Positions 25,934-36,194 of a stretch of DNA of 64,000 nucleotides are shown here, piece by piece. Under the pieces are notes generated by a model, which had not been told where the DNA came from, made no database searches, and was given only the letters and a program-made list of their open reading frames with translations. Position numbers and translations under genes: made by a program. Position 1 is the stretch's first letter. Every line of letters begins with the position of its first letter. Origin of the DNA: Legionellaceae bacterium (GTDB lineage: Bacteria; Pseudomonadota; Gammaproteobacteria; Legionellales; Legionellaceae); the NCBI GenBank assembly GCA_020831865.1, contig JAFIFT010000010.1, positions 1 through 64,000 on the forward strand, in the 5' to 3' direction.

Positions 25934-28900
25934 GGCGGGCTCCCCTTGGACGACTGAGATTTGGCCGCTTGATCTTTGGGTGCAATGACATAAAATGCAT
26001 CACCGCCCTGGTCAAGATGTGTCAGGGCGGCAGCACCAAGCGAACTGTGCGTATGATGCTGAAATTGTTGTAACAGAGCATACAGCGTTTGATGGTCATC
26101 GCGGTTTGACCACTGGTTTAATGCGTGGTATTCGACCGTTTCTGTATTGATGTGCTGTGCCAAATAGCCGCTGCGATCCCATACAAAGGCCAGACCACCG
26201 GTCATACCGGCGGCAAAATTGGGAGCGGGGGTATCCAGAATGACAACGACTCCGGCCGTCATATATTCACAGGCGTGGAATCCGGCGCCCGCCACTACGG
26301 CCTGGGCGCCAGAGTTCCGCACGGCAAAACGTTCGCCCACCACACCATCCATATAGCATTCCCCCCCTGTGGCACCATACAGGCAGGTATTACCCGCAAT
26401 ACAATAATCCCGGCTGGCAAGCGGGCTTTCCGCTGGGCGCATGAGCACCAGCAAGCCACCATTCATCCCCTTTCCGACATAATCATTCGCAGCACCGGTC
26501 AAGCGCAACTCCATGCCCTCAACCAGCCATGCCGCGAAGCTTTGTCCGGCATTGCCTTGAAAGTGAAGGCTTATCTGTGCTGCGGGCCTGTCTTTGCCTT
26601 GGCCGTGTTGGATAAACGCACCGGCGATATTGGCTCCGATACTGCGACAGTGATTATAGATAGCATAGCTCCGCTCAAATGACTGCCCTTTGGGCAGCGC
26701 TGTTGCCACATCGGCCCATATCTGTTGCGCCAGCTCAGCTTGATCAAAAGAGGGATTGCGTGGCTGTTGGTAAAGCCTTGCCCGTTGTTGTGCGCAGTGT
26801 TGCGAGGGGTGGACTGGCGGCAAGGGAAGGGGAGCATCGGGGAGGCAGCGCAGGAGATCGTGACGTCCGATAATATCGGTGAGCCGGGTATAACCAAGTT
26901 GAGCTAAAGCCTCACGTACGTCTTCGGCGACCCATTGGAAATACTGTTTGACCCGTTCGCTGTCACCCTGATAATACTCGCGTCTCAGGGTTTCATCCTG
27001 GGTCGCGACACCGGTAGCGCAATTATTCAGATGGCAAATGCGCAGATATTTACAGCCCAGAGCTACCATTGGCGCGGTGCCAAAACCAAAGGTTTCAGCG
27101 CCAAGCAAGGCGGCCTTGATTACATCGAGCCCTGTTTTCAGGCCGCCGTCGATTTGCAGGCACACCCGATGGCGCAGTTGATTTTCCAGGAGCACCGACT
27201 GGGTTTCGAGCAGCCCCATTTCCCAAGGGCAGCCCGTATAGCGAATGGAAGTGAGTGGTGATGCGCCCGTACCGCCATCATAGCCTGACAGGGTAATGCA
27301 GTCGGCATAGGCTTTTACCACCCCCGCCGCAATAGTGCCAACACCGGGGGCGCAAACCAGTTTGACTGAAATATAGGCCTGCGGATTTAATTGTTTCAGA
27401 TCAAAAATTAATTGGGCCAGATCTTCAATCGAATAAATATCATGGTGGGGTGGGGGAGATATCAGAGTGACACCGGGCGAGCAATAACGCAGCCTGGCAA
27501 TCAATGGATTGACTTTCACGCCAGGAAGTTGTCCGCCTTCGCCGGGTTTGGCTCCCTGGGCTATTTTAATTTGGATAACTTCGGCCTGCATTAAATAGGC
27601 TGCGGTTACACCGAAGCGACCGGAGGCAATTTGTTTGATTTTGGAGCGCTTATCCGTGCCATGACGATAGTCGGCCTCCCCGCCTTCCCCCGAATTAGAA
27701 CGCCCGCCCAGGGCATTCATCGCCTGAGCGAGGGATTCGTGGGCTTCCGGAGACAAGGCGCCCAGTGACATAGCTGCGGTTTCGAAACGGCTGGTAATCT
27801 GTTCCACCGCTTCAACCTGTGCCAGCGCAATGGGCGCACGCTCACTGGCCAGTGCAAAAAAATCCCGTAGCATAACGGGTTTACGCTGTTGGACTAGCTT
27901 GGTAAAGCTTTGATATTCTTGATGGTCTTGTGTTTTTACGGCATGAATCAGCTGCGTGACGGCAGCTGGATGGTAATCATGATATTCACTATTTTCTACA
28001 TATTTGTATAAACCGCCGTGGCGGGTTGGTATGCTGATGTCCAGCGCCTGTTCCCAGAAGCGCTCCTGATGGCTTTGCAGGCTGTGCCAGTCATAGCGTT
28101 CCAGGGCATAGGCGCTACGACTGAAACAACGCTCAATAATATCCCGATGCAGACCCAGAACCTGGAATAACTGGCTGCCTTGGTAACTGTTGAGGGTGCA
28201 CACGCCCATTTTGGAACATATTTTGAGTAGTCCCTTGGTTAAGGCCTGGCGATAATTGGCCATTTTGCTGAGGGGGGCATCGGTAAAACCTGCAATGACC
28301 TGGTAGGCGAGCCAGGGGAAAACCGCATTAGCGCCACTGGCGATGAGCATTGCCAAATGGTGCGCATCCCGTACCCAACCGGATGCTACGATTAAGGAAA
28401 CCTCTGAGCGATGGTGACTGCGAGTCAGGCTGTGGTGTAAAGCGCCGACGGCCAGTGCCGGGTGAATGGAGCGCTGCAGTGACGCCCCTGGTTCGTCATC
28501 GAGAATAATCAGGCAGTGATGGGGTGCGCCAAGACATTGTTCTGCCTGTTGGGTCAGTTGATCCAGGGCTAAAGAGAGCGATAGTGGCGCGTCATAATGC
28601 AGGGAAAGTCGGCAGGCCCGGTAGTTTTCGTTGTGTAAATGCGATAAAAACAGAAATTGGCTCTGGCTTAACAGCGGGCTGGGCAAAATAATCTGTTGGC
28701 TGTCCTTGCGCTGGTATGGCAGTGTGAACTGCCGTGAGCCCAGGCTTAGTTCGCTCGACATGACCGAGCGTTCCCGTAAGGAGTCCAGCGGTGGATTGGT
28801 AACTTGTGCAAACTGCTGGCGCATAAAATCAAATAGCTGTCGGGGCTGGTAGGATAAAGCGGCCAGAGGGGTATCATCTCCCATGGAGGAGGTGGGCTCT

Positions 28901-30303
28901 ATGCCATGGTACGCCATATAACGGAGCGATTGTTCTATTTCCTCATAGGATAAATCAAAAGCTTTTTGGCACAGACTATCCAGTGGCGGCGTTTCTGATG
29001 CGGGGGCATCATCATGCTCATGGAGCGGAAAGTGTCCTTGGGAGACCTCGCTGGAGTAAGGATAACGCTGATAGAATGTCGGGGGGGCGCCATCATGGCA
29101 CTGTCGTTCACCGCGCAGGGTATCAATCAAGAGTAGCTCACCGGGCTGCAAGCGGCTTTGCTGCTTAAGTTGCGCCACTTCCCCATCGACAAGCCCGACT
29201 TCCGAGCCAATAAAAATCAGACCATCGGCATATTCTTGCCATCGCGCCGGCCGAAAACCGTTGCGATCAAGAATACAACCGGCATAGTGTCCGTCATAAA
29301 ACACAATGGCGGCAGGTCCTTCCCAGGACGGCAGCAGTGGGGCATGGAAGCGAAAATAATCACGTTCTGCGTCCGTGATATGCACATGATGTTCCCAGGC
29401 CGGTGGTATACAAATTCGGAGCGCTTCGGCACTTGACAGGCCGCAGTGGCGGAGGCATTGAATAAACTGGTCGAGACTTTGTGAGTCGGAGCCAGATTCT
29501 GAAATCAGGTTATCCATGTTTTTCAGTGCCGGAAAATGCTGCTGGCTCAAGTGGTGTGAGATTTGGCGCAGATAAAAGCGATTGCCCTGTACGGTATTAA
29601 TTTCACCATTGTGGGCCAGGGTGGAAAACGGCTGGGCCAGTTGCCAGTTGCTCAAGGTATTGGTGGAAAAGCGCTGATGAAAGAGGGCAATTTGCGCTTT
29701 CATGGAAGATTGCTGTAAATCAGGGTAGAAGCCTGCCAAATTTGCCGGCAGGACTAAGGCTTTATAGACCACACTGTGGCTTGACAGCGAACAAAAACTA
29801 AAGCCGCCATGGTGGCGCAGGTGCCATTCGCACCGCTTTTGCACGATATAGAGTTTTTTTTCAAAACGGGAGGGGGGCATATTGGCTGGTCTGCCAATGA
29901 AACATTGTACTATCTCAGGTAAAGAGGCTTGCAGGTTTTTGCTCAGTACGGCGGTCTCTACAGGAACCGCACGCCAGCCGGCAACCGACAGCCCCTCTTG
30001 GGCCAGGGTATTTTCGATGCATTGGCGTTCGGCCTGCTGATGTTGCGGCTCTAAAAAACACATTCCCAGTGCAAAATGGGGCGGCAGCGCGATATGCTCT
30101 GCCGCAGCCAGTTTACGAAAAAAGCCTTGGTCGAGTTGCAGCATGATGCCGCAGCCATCACCTGCCAAACCGTCTTCACCTACTGCGCCACGATGGGTCA
30201 GGCGGGAAAGTCCGGTGAGAGCCTGGCTAATCAGGCGGTGACTGGCTGCTGAGTGAGTATTGACCAAAAGACCAAATCCGCAGCTATCCTGTTCTTGATT
30301 CAT
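25930..30303 (-). CDS. gltB: Glutamate synthase (NADPH) large subunit
   Basis: Alpha subunit of GOGAT, forming two glutamates from 2-oxoglutarate and glutamine. The class II glutaminase nucleophile is Cys 8 in QEQDSCGFGLLVNTH, with a very short propeptide. Further on are HRGAVGEDGLAGDGCG, the central domain, the FMN-binding barrel (GRSNSGEGGEADYRHG, AYISVKLVCAPGVGTIAAGV, LSGYDGGTGASPLTSI) and the 3Fe-4S motif CKYLRICHLNNCATGVATQ near residue 1100, then the C-terminal beta-helix (GMNGGLLVLMRP). 1457 residues fits. First gene of gltBD; no other nitrogen gene adjoins it. Confidence 0.96.
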   Translation of the reverse strand: MNQEQDSCGFGLLVNTHSAASHRLISQALTGLSRLTHRGAVGEDGLAGDGCGIMLQLDQGFFRKLAAAEHIALPPHFALGMCFLEPQHQQAERQCIENTLAQEGLSVAGWRAVPVETAVLSKNLQASLPEIVQCFIGRPANMPPSRFEKKLYIVQKRCEWHLRHHGGFSFCSLSSHSVVYKALVLPANLAGFYPDLQQSSMKAQIALFHQRFSTNTLSNWQLAQPFSTLAHNGEINTVQGNRFYLRQISHHLSQQHFPALKNMDNLISESGSDSQSLDQFIQCLRHCGLSSAEALRICIPPAWEHHVHITDAERDYFRFHAPLLPSWEGPAAIVFYDGHYAGCILDRNGFRPARWQEYADGLIFIGSEVGLVDGEVAQLKQQSRLQPGELLLIDTLRGERQCHDGAPPTFYQRYPYSSEVSQGHFPLHEHDDAPASETPPLDSLCQKAFDLSYEEIEQSLRYMAYHGIEPTSSMGDDTPLAALSYQPRQLFDFMRQQFAQVTNPPLDSLRERSVMSSELSLGSRQFTLPYQRKDSQQIILPSPLLSQSQFLFLSHLHNENYRACRLSLHYDAPLSLSLALDQLTQQAEQCLGAPHHCLIILDDEPGASLQRSIHPALAVGALHHSLTRSHHRSEVSLIVASGWVRDAHHLAMLIASGANAVFPWLAYQVIAGFTDAPLSKMANYRQALTKGLLKICSKMGVCTLNSYQGSQLFQVLGLHRDIIERCFSRSAYALERYDWHSLQSHQERFWEQALDISIPTRHGGLYKYVENSEYHDYHPAAVTQLIHAVKTQDHQEYQSFTKLVQQRKPVMLRDFFALASERAPIALAQVEAVEQITSRFETAAMSLGALSPEAHESLAQAMNALGGRSNSGEGGEADYRHGTDKRSKIKQIASGRFGVTAAYLMQAEVIQIKIAQGAKPGEGGQLPGVKVNPLIARLRYCSPGVTLISPPPHHDIYSIEDLAQLIFDLKQLNPQAYISVKLVCAPGVGTIAAGVVKAYADCITLSGYDGGTGASPLTSIRYTGCPWEMGLLETQSVLLENQLRHRVCLQIDGGLKTGLDVIKAALLGAETFGFGTAPMVALGCKYLRICHLNNCATGVATQDETLRREYYQGDSERVKQYFQWVAEDVREALAQLGYTRLTDIIGRHDLLRCLPDAPLPLPPVHPSQHCAQQRARLYQQPRNPSFDQAELAQQIWADVATALPKGQSFERSYAIYNHCRSIGANIAGAFIQHGQGKDRPAAQISLHFQGNAGQSFAAWLVEGMELRLTGAANDYVGKGMNGGLLVLMRPAESPLASRDYCIAGNTCLYGATGGECYMDGVVGERFAVRNSGAQAVVAGAGFHACEYMTAGVVVILDTPAPNFAAGMTGGLAFVWDRSGYLAQHINTETVEYHALNQWSNRDDHQTLYALLQQFQHHTHSSLGAAALTHLDQGGDAFYVIAPKDQAAKSQSSKGSPP

Positions 30304-30425
30304 CGATAATGAATATCCCTAACTTTGATGACTTAAGTATAGCAGGATACTCTTTTCTGTGATGAATCTCCCAATGCAGCAGAGGACTTTCGGGCGGGCA
30401 CTGCCTGGTGCGGGGAGGGGGTTGA

Positions 30426-31799
30426 TCAGGAACTTATGTTGGGAGAGCCTCCGCCGTCATTATTCTCTATGCGAGGCGCATCTTCCGGTGGTCTCCCTTC
30501 CTGTATAGCGGCTCTGAGTTGTGCCAATTCTTTGGCCATCTTTGCCGCATTTTCGGGAGTTTCGGTACGGTGTTGTCCCATGTTTTCGGCTTCTTGCTCA
30601 ATCCGTTCTTTAAATCCAGGCGCACCGTTGAAAATATATTCAATGTCGGTTTCTTTGAGATCTTTGTCTTGTTGTTGGACAGCGGGACGGCTGTGTTTGG
30701 GAATGACTAATTGAATATCTTTGGCAGCATAGCCATTTTTTCGAGCCGCCTCATATGCGCGGCGGGCTAGTTCTGCCACATCCTCTGGTTTTTTACCAGT
30801 AATCGTGATCTTAACGGGTTTAATGTCAGCCAGCCTGGCTGCTTGCATGACATCATCCATTTCTCGATAGGCTTGGTCACTGTCGAGTTTTCCAAGCAGG
30901 CTGGTTGCACTTTTTAAATCAACCATGATGCTCTGTTTTTCCGGGTCGTATTGAATGCTGGTTTTGCCCGAACTGGTCAATTGTGCCACGTTGTGTTTTT
31001 GTGCCTCGGCAAGACTGGTATATTTAAAGGCCTCTTCGTCCCCCGCTCCTTTGGCATACATGGCAAAGAAAGCTATCCGCTGATATTCGAGCTCCATGCG
31101 GTTGTGCAACTGGATTTGGTCATCGGCAATTTTCTTATCCAACGCTTCTTTGCTTTGTTTTTGCCGGGTGCTAAACTCCGTAGTTTGCACCTGTTGCAGT
31201 GCATCAATAGCCCGGTCAAGCTCGCTTTTGTTTTGATCGCTATCGAGACGATAGAAGGCGGCTACAGCTTTGCGATATTCCGGATCTTTTTTGTTTGTGT
31301 CCAGCATGCTTTTGAAAGCCTGTAATTCTTTGTCCTGGTAGGTGGTCATAACGGATTGTATTTTTTGGCGTTCTTCCCGCAGCAGCGTGCTTAAAGACGC
31401 ATAGTTGACACCTTGAGGCGCCTTGTCTTTGATATGGTGATTTAAGGCGTCAATATGCTTTTTGAAATCATCCAATCCGCTTTGCAGGTTTTGTGCTTCC
31501 GGCGCAGCGTCTGCAAATTGCAAAGGAATGCTGAGCGCGGTACGATAATTATTGCGCGTATTTTTGTCCAGATTTTTGTCGGATAAAAAATCGCTCAGAC
31601 TGATGCCCTCATTATTGGTAAATTCTTTGAGGCTGTGCGCATCGATAGTCGTTTTTTTAAGCTGTACCGGTTCATTGGCACAACCTAAGCGAAAGTTCTT
31701 ATCCACCTGTTGGTACTGCTGGTAGTTGCGCAACCGGTCATCATAGGATTCTTTTTTGGCGGGATTAAATATATTGCTCAAAAATGCGGGAATAGCCAT
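30426..31799 (-). CDS. Unrecognised coiled-coil protein, possible effector
   Basis: 457 residues (MAIPAFLSNIFNPAKK...). I recognise no family. It is strongly hydrophilic, rich in Lys, Asp, Gln and Ala, and from about residue 85 to 250 reads as long helices likely to form coiled coils (for example KKHIDALNHHIKDK, EALDKKIADDQIQLHNRMEL). A smaller alpha/beta region around residues 290-370 (SIMVDLKSATSLLG, PVKITITGKKPEDVAELARR) resembles a short nucleic-acid or peptide-binding fold seen in some Legionella proteins. No signal peptide or membrane segment. Several ATGs exist; GAGG spaced six bases supports 31799 over 31811 and 31802. In a Legionellales genome such a protein would be a candidate type IV effector, but no proof is visible. 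Confidence 0.65.
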   Translation of the reverse strand: MAIPAFLSNIFNPAKKESYDDRLRNYQQYQQVDKNFRLGCANEPVQLKKTTIDAHSLKEFTNNEGISLSDFLSDKNLDKNTRNNYRTALSIPLQFADAAPEAQNLQSGLDDFKKHIDALNHHIKDKAPQGVNYASLSTLLREERQKIQSVMTTYQDKELQAFKSMLDTNKKDPEYRKAVAAFYRLDSDQNKSELDRAIDALQQVQTTEFSTRQKQSKEALDKKIADDQIQLHNRMELEYQRIAFFAMYAKGAGDEEAFKYTSLAEAQKHNVAQLTSSGKTSIQYDPEKQSIMVDLKSATSLLGKLDSDQAYREMDDVMQAARLADIKPVKITITGKKPEDVAELARRAYEAARKNGYAAKDIQLVIPKHSRPAVQQQDKDLKETDIEYIFNGAPGFKERIEQEAENMGQHRTETPENAAKMAKELAQLRAAIQEGRPPEDAPRIENNDGGGSPNISS

Positions 31800-31870
31800 C
31801 ATAAACCTCATTTAACCGTCTATTTTCTATTCAGTGTAACAGACGTAGCTTAATTTTTCATTAAGGGATA

Positions 31871-32662
31871 TCATCCGTTTTGTGCTTTCCAGGCGGCAAT
31901 GGCGTCATTGCCAAAGAGCTGTTGTGCTTTTTCTTGCACGACCTCAGACTGCATGGCCTTGACAAAATTTTGCAGTTGCTGTTCCTTGTGGTTGTCTCTG
32001 CGTGCCACAATGACATTGGCATAGGGAGAGTCACGGTCTTCAGTAAACAGCGCGTCACGGGAAGGGCTTAAACCAGCGGGTACGGCAAACGTGGTATTAA
32101 TGACAGCGGCATCCACATCATCCAGCACTCGGGGCAGTTGTGCGGCGTCAATTTCTTTAAAAACGAACTGCCGAGGGTTGGCGCTGATATCCTCGAGACT
32201 GGCATTTTGTTGGCTTTTCAGTTCGATGAGTCCCGCCTTGGCCAGTAAGATCAAGGCGCGTTGTTCATTGCTGGGATCATTGGGGATGGCAATAATCGCT
32301 TTATCTGGCAGCTCTGCCAGGTCTTTTCTCTTGGTCGAATAGATGCCGTGCGGGAAGATAAAAGTCTTGCCAATCACTTTGAGTTGATAACCATGCGCGG
32401 CACTGGCGCTTTTTAGGTATGGTTCATGCTGGAATACATTGGCATCCAGGCTGCCATCCTGCAGGGCTTCATTGGGTAGATTATAATCACTGAATTCAAC
32501 GATTTTAACGTGTAAGTCGTACTCTTTTTTCGCGACCGCCGCCGCGACTTCCACCAGCTCGGTTTCCGGACCGGCTATGGTGCCGATAACCAGGGTGTTA
32601 GGATTGGGTTTGCTGCAGGCTGACAGGGTCAGCAGCAGAGCCAAAATCGCTAAAAATCGCAT
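31871..32662 (-). CDS. metQ: Methionine ABC transporter substrate-binding lipoprotein
   Basis: Binds D- or L-methionine in the periplasm for the MetNI importer. Lipoprotein signal MRFLAILALLLTLSAC with lipobox LSAC (Cys 16). The NlpA/MetQ core is evident: TIAGPETELVEVAAAVAKKEY, VKIVEFSDYNLPNEALQDGS, DANVFQHEPYLK, then IAIPNDPSNEQRALILLAKAG. 263 residues is typical. GGAG precedes ATG 32662. Last gene of the metN-metI-metQ set, 10 bases after metI. Confidence 0.94.
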   Translation of the reverse strand: MRFLAILALLLTLSACSKPNPNTLVIGTIAGPETELVEVAAAVAKKEYDLHVKIVEFSDYNLPNEALQDGSLDANVFQHEPYLKSASAAHGYQLKVIGKTFIFPHGIYSTKRKDLAELPDKAIIAIPNDPSNEQRALILLAKAGLIELKSQQNASLEDISANPRQFVFKEIDAAQLPRVLDDVDAAVINTTFAVPAGLSPSRDALFTEDRDSPYANVIVARRDNHKEQQLQNFVKAMQSEVVQEKAQQLFGNDAIAAWKAQNG

Positions 32663-32672
32663 GTGATTACTC

Positions 32673-33323
32673 CTAATGATGTTGAAAGCGCTTGCTCAGA
32701 TAATCACCACTCCATTGGAGAATCTGGACAATACACACTAAAATAACTATGGTCGATACCATAATAGCAGGATTAAAGCGCTGATAACCGTAGCGTATGG
32801 CCAGATCTCCCAGTCCGCCGCCGCCCACGGTACCCGCCATGGCAGAAAAGTTGACCAGCGTGATGGCGAGTATGGTTATGGCTTGAATCATTGCCGGTAA
32901 CGCCTCCGGTAGTAAAATGGAACGGATAATCTGCAAGTGGCTCGCCCCCATTGACTCGCCCGTTTCAATTAAACCTCTGGGCAAGGTATGGTAGACATTA
33001 TCCACCAGCCGGGCAAAAAAGGGAATGGCTCCCAGTGTCAAGGGCACAACTGCTGCGTTGATGCCAATAGAGGTGCCGACCAGCAGGCGGGTAAACGGGA
33101 TCAAGGCGATGAGTAATATGATAAAGGGAATCGAGCGGCTGATATTAATGGCGGCATCGAGCAGTTGATAGAGCCAGGGGCGCCGTCGGAGTCGTTTGCA
33201 GGAAAAAAGCCAGGTTCCCAGCGGCAAACCAAAAATCACCGCTAATATACAGCTCAGTACTACCATGTATAGGGTTTCACCGGTGGCCGTGAGCAGGAGG
33301 TTAAAAAAGTGCATCATGGACAT
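32673..33323 (-). CDS. metI: Methionine ABC transporter permease
   Basis: Inner-membrane subunit of the MetNIQ importer. 216 residues, about five membrane helices, with the permease coupling motif [20 protein letters not shown] near residue 128 that docks on the MetN ATPase. N-terminal start overlaps the end of metN by 23 bases, so translation is coupled. Standard length and order. Confidence 0.93.
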   Translation of the reverse strand: MSMMHFFNLLLTATGETLYMVVLSCILAVIFGLPLGTWLFSCKRLRRRPWLYQLLDAAINISRSIPFIILLIALIPFTRLLVGTSIGINAAVVPLTLGAIPFFARLVDNVYHTLPRGLIETGESMGASHLQIIRSILLPEALPAMIQAITILAITLVNFSAMAGTVGGGGLGDLAIRYGYQRFNPAIMVSTIVILVCIVQILQWSGDYLSKRFQHH

Positions 33324-34326
33324 AGCCTAAAAGCTCCACAGAAAGTTGTTGTGCCTGGCAGCGTTCTATAAATTGCGCTAAAACAGCAGCATCGGCATGT
33401 AATTCGACGATGAGTACGCCACAGGTTAAATGATCAAAGCGGTCAATATTGGCCAGCAAAATATTAATATCGAGCTGAAGTTCACGACTGCATTGGCTGA
33501 TGAAGGGGGTGGTGGCCTTTGCTCCCTGAAAACGCAGTTTCAGCAAGGGCTTATGGTTTTTCTCAGCAGACAGTGTTGCCGCCAGGGAAGGGGGAAGTTG
33601 CGGGCTGAGCTGGCTAAAAATGAGCTCGCGCGCGATACTTTTTTGCCGATCAAAGAGGCTGGAAAGACCGGTCACCTCAATAATTTCGCCGTTTTGCATC
33701 ACGGCTAGCCGATGGCATATCCGTTTAATAACGTCCATTTCATGGGTAATAAGGACCATAGTGATCCCGTAGAGCTGGTTGATTTTTTTAAGCAGAGCCA
33801 GTATGGATTCCGTGGTGGCAGGATCAAGAGCAGATGTGGCTTCATCACAGAGCAGAATTTTCGGCTCCGTACTGAGTGCGCGGGCAATGGCCACCCGTTG
33901 TTTTTGGCCGCCGCTGAGTTCCGAAGGATAGGCATTGGCTTTATCACTGAGCTCCACCAAGGCTAAAAGTTCGGTAAGCTTGGCGGTAATCCGTTCTGGC
34001 GACATGCCCTGAATACGCATCGGCAGGGTAATATTTTCGGTGACCGTCTGATTTTGCATGAGATTAAAATGCTGGAAGATCATGGCCATTTTATGTCGGG
34101 TTTGACGCAATGCCCTGGTATCCAGCTCGAGTATATTCTGCTGATCAATGGAGATCGCGCCCGTATCCGGTCGTTCCAGAAGATTGATGCTGCGCAGCAA
34201 CGTCGACTTACCGGCGCCACTCTTTCCAATGACTCCGAAAATCTCACCTTCCTGGATAAAAAGATGGATATTGCGCAGGGCGCTTACCGATGCAAATTTT
34301 TTATTGACATTGACAAATTCTATCAT
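33301..34326 (-). CDS. metN: Methionine ABC transporter ATP-binding protein
   Basis: ATPase of the methionine importer. Walker [21 protein letters not shown] near residue 38, Q-loop, signature [15 protein letters not shown] near residue 140, Walker [14 protein letters not shown], and switch His in VLITHEMD. The C-terminal 80 residues ([20 protein letters not shown]) are the NIL regulatory domain that binds methionine and inhibits uptake. Begins only three bases after the mevalonate kinase stop; no S-box or other riboswitch could fit in between, so the three met genes appear to be transcribed from the upstream pal-to-mvk unit or from a promoter inside mvk. Confidence 0.94.
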   Translation of the reverse strand: MIEFVNVNKKFASVSALRNIHLFIQEGEIFGVIGKSGAGKSTLLRSINLLERPDTGAISIDQQNILELDTRALRQTRHKMAMIFQHFNLMQNQTVTENITLPMRIQGMSPERITAKLTELLALVELSDKANAYPSELSGGQKQRVAIARALSTEPKILLCDEATSALDPATTESILALLKKINQLYGITMVLITHEMDVIKRICHRLAVMQNGEIIEVTGLSSLFDRQKSIARELIFSQLSPQLPPSLAATLSAEKNHKPLLKLRFQGAKATTPFISQCSRELQLDINILLANIDRFDHLTCGVLIVELHADAAVLAQFIERCQAQQLSVELLGYVHDALF

Positions 34327-34329
34327 GGT

Positions 34330-35238
34330 TTATGGATTCCCCTGAGATGACTTCGGCAGCTGCTGATCATGCCACAAATCTTCCGGTGGGGGGGTAGCCC
34401 ACAGGCTCACGACATAGCCTCCCGCCCCAGAGCCGGTTGGTTTACTGCTTAACGCGCCACGATCTGTTAATTCCAGTATGTGTTTTTCCAGCGCAGGGCT
34501 TATCAATCCCCATTGTCGGAAACAGTCCTGGCCGAGGGTCAGTGCCCTGCTGAGTTTGGTGATACCACTGGCCGCAGAAAGTTGAAATGCCTCCAATGCC
34601 AGTTCGCAACTTTCCTGCATCTGGCTATCGAGCCGGTCAGCCAGCTTGGGGTTCATGTCGCGGAGCTGTTGTACTTTTCCAATACAATGGGCGGTGGTAC
34701 CGGTCTCTCCGCAGTACGAAATACCCCAATACGGCTGCCACTGCAAGGGCAGTTCCCGGGAATCTCCCTTTTGAAAGACAATGCCTTTTTGCGCTTGCAC
34801 GCCGGCAATATCCAGGCCACTGCTTTGACCATGGTAGAGGTGTTCCAGTTCAGTGGCAAAGGCGGTTAATTCTGTGGCGGGCAGTAATCTTTGCTCAATG
34901 AACCAGCGAGCGAGGCTGACACAAAGGGCTGCCGATGCCCCCATGCCGCTGCCTATCGGGATGTGATTGCGGGCGTGAAAATGCCCACGCATGTTTTTGC
35001 GGCTTAAAGAAAGCAGCGCCAGCCCCTTATCAAAGCCCTGCCAAAAGGCCTGATACAAATCCTCAGCACCTTCCCCCGTGCAATGGGCGGTTAGCTGCTG
35101 CTCATTGTTGTGATACTCTAAAATGAATTGGCGGGAGGGCAGGGGGAAGGCAATGGCCTTCTTGCCGCGTAACACGGCATGCTCTCCCGTTAAAATCCAT
35201 TTTCCAGAGGTGCGAATGCAACAACTAGAGAACATCAT
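34330..35238 (-). CDS. mvk: Mevalonate kinase
   Basis: GHMP-family kinase phosphorylating mevalonate at C5. N-terminal SGKWILTGEHAVLRGKKAIA near residue 11, ATP-binding GHMP loop HIPIGSGMGASAALCVSLA near residue 92, and the third motif LSSKPTGSGAGGYVVSLW near residue 270 with the expected Gly-rich loop. The central HGQSSGLDIAG carries the catalytic Asp seen in mevalonate kinases (D in SSGLD). 302 residues is normal. Overlaps mvaD by 14 bases. With mvaD it forms one half of the pathway; reductase and phosphomevalonate kinase are 7 kb away on the other strand. Confidence 0.88.
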   Translation of the reverse strand: MMFSSCCIRTSGKWILTGEHAVLRGKKAIAFPLPSRQFILEYHNNEQQLTAHCTGEGAEDLYQAFWQGFDKGLALLSLSRKNMRGHFHARNHIPIGSGMGASAALCVSLARWFIEQRLLPATELTAFATELEHLYHGQSSGLDIAGVQAQKGIVFQKGDSRELPLQWQPYWGISYCGETGTTAHCIGKVQQLRDMNPKLADRLDSQMQESCELALEAFQLSAASGITKLSRALTLGQDCFRQWGLISPALEKHILELTDRGALSSKPTGSGAGGYVVSLWATPPPEDLWHDQQLPKSSQGNP

Positions 35239-36172
35239 AATTGCCCAGCAGATAGTCTTGTTTGAGTTTCAGGGCCAGGGCGCTTTGATCGGGGCGATAG
35301 AGCAGGTGAATATTCGGACCGGCGTCCATAGTGACAATGGGCCCATCTCCCATTTCCTCCCACAGCCTTTGTAGCAAATCCAGGGCTTCGCGAACGATCG
35401 GGGTGATGTAGTGAAAGGGTTCACTGGCGGTGGCAAAGAGCTGGTGCATATCTTCAAATTCACGCCAGCAAATGCTGCGCGAGGTTGCCCAGTCACCTGC
35501 TTCCATCGCCTGGATCAACTCTTTCAGATTGGTGGTGGCACGTTCACGTCGGCCGCTCCAGGCCGGGCTGGTTTTCACCCGTTGATGGGCTTCGCTGGAG
35601 GATACGGTTTTTTCGCTCGTTGACAACACAATCACCTGATGTTCCAACTGCATCCAGTGTGTTTTCACCGCCCCCAGCCATTGCCGTCCCCAGATGGCCC
35701 AAGGAGAGAAAAAGGAGCGGCAAGAGGAGCCGGAGCCACGTTGTGACAGCCTGGCCAGCGTCATCACATCCGGCAGGGGCTGTTCTGTCAATTCACAGAT
35801 GGCCAGAGCCGCACATTTGGTTAAGGCGGCAAAACTGGACGCCGAGCTGGCCAGACCGCTGCCGAGCGGAAAATTATTATTGGAACGTACGACAAAGCTA
35901 CCCTGATAATTAAAATGGTCTTTGATACGGGTCAAATGCTGTAGATAGCGTTGTTGCGCTGGTTCCGATAAGACAAAGAGAGGGGCGCCCGGTGAATGTA
36001 GTGGTTCCCAGTAATCTTTTCGGGTCTTTATCGTTTCCATTTGCACAGAGCTTAACAACTTTGGCAAGCTATAAGAGAAAGAGGGATTTTCGGGTTCGTT
36101 TTCTCCCTCCTGCAATTTACCCATATATTTAATTAAAGCGATATTGGCGGGTGCCTGCGCAAACCATTGCAT
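35225..36172 (-). CDS. mvaD: Diphosphomevalonate decarboxylase
   Basis: ATP-dependent decarboxylation of mevalonate diphosphate to isopentenyl diphosphate. Start MQWFAQAPANIALIKYMGKL has the family's substrate-binding A-x-x-N-I-A-L-I-K-Y-x-G-K; the GHMP loop is NNFPLGSGLASSASSFAALT; then RLSQRGSGSSCRSFFSPWAI carries the catalytic Ser/Arg; the metal/catalytic Asp is in GPIVTMDAGPNIH. 315 residues. ATG 36172 has AAGGAG seven bases before it; the open frame extends further upstream but that part lies within queE and is not homologous. Located 22 bases after queE. Confidence 0.93.
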   Translation of the reverse strand: MQWFAQAPANIALIKYMGKLQEGENEPENPSFSYSLPKLLSSVQMETIKTRKDYWEPLHSPGAPLFVLSEPAQQRYLQHLTRIKDHFNYQGSFVVRSNNNFPLGSGLASSASSFAALTKCAALAICELTEQPLPDVMTLARLSQRGSGSSCRSFFSPWAIWGRQWLGAVKTHWMQLEHQVIVLSTSEKTVSSSEAHQRVKTSPAWSGRRERATTNLKELIQAMEAGDWATSRSICWREFEDMHQLFATASEPFHYITPIVREALDLLQRLWEEMGDGPIVTMDAGPNIHLLYRPDQSALALKLKQDYLLGNYDVL

Positions 36173-36194
36173 ACCGGATTCTCCTTTGTGTTGT

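Noticed and set aside
34326-34330. SAM riboswitch or S-box upstream of metN
   Set aside because: Only three bases separate mvk and metN, leaving no room for one.
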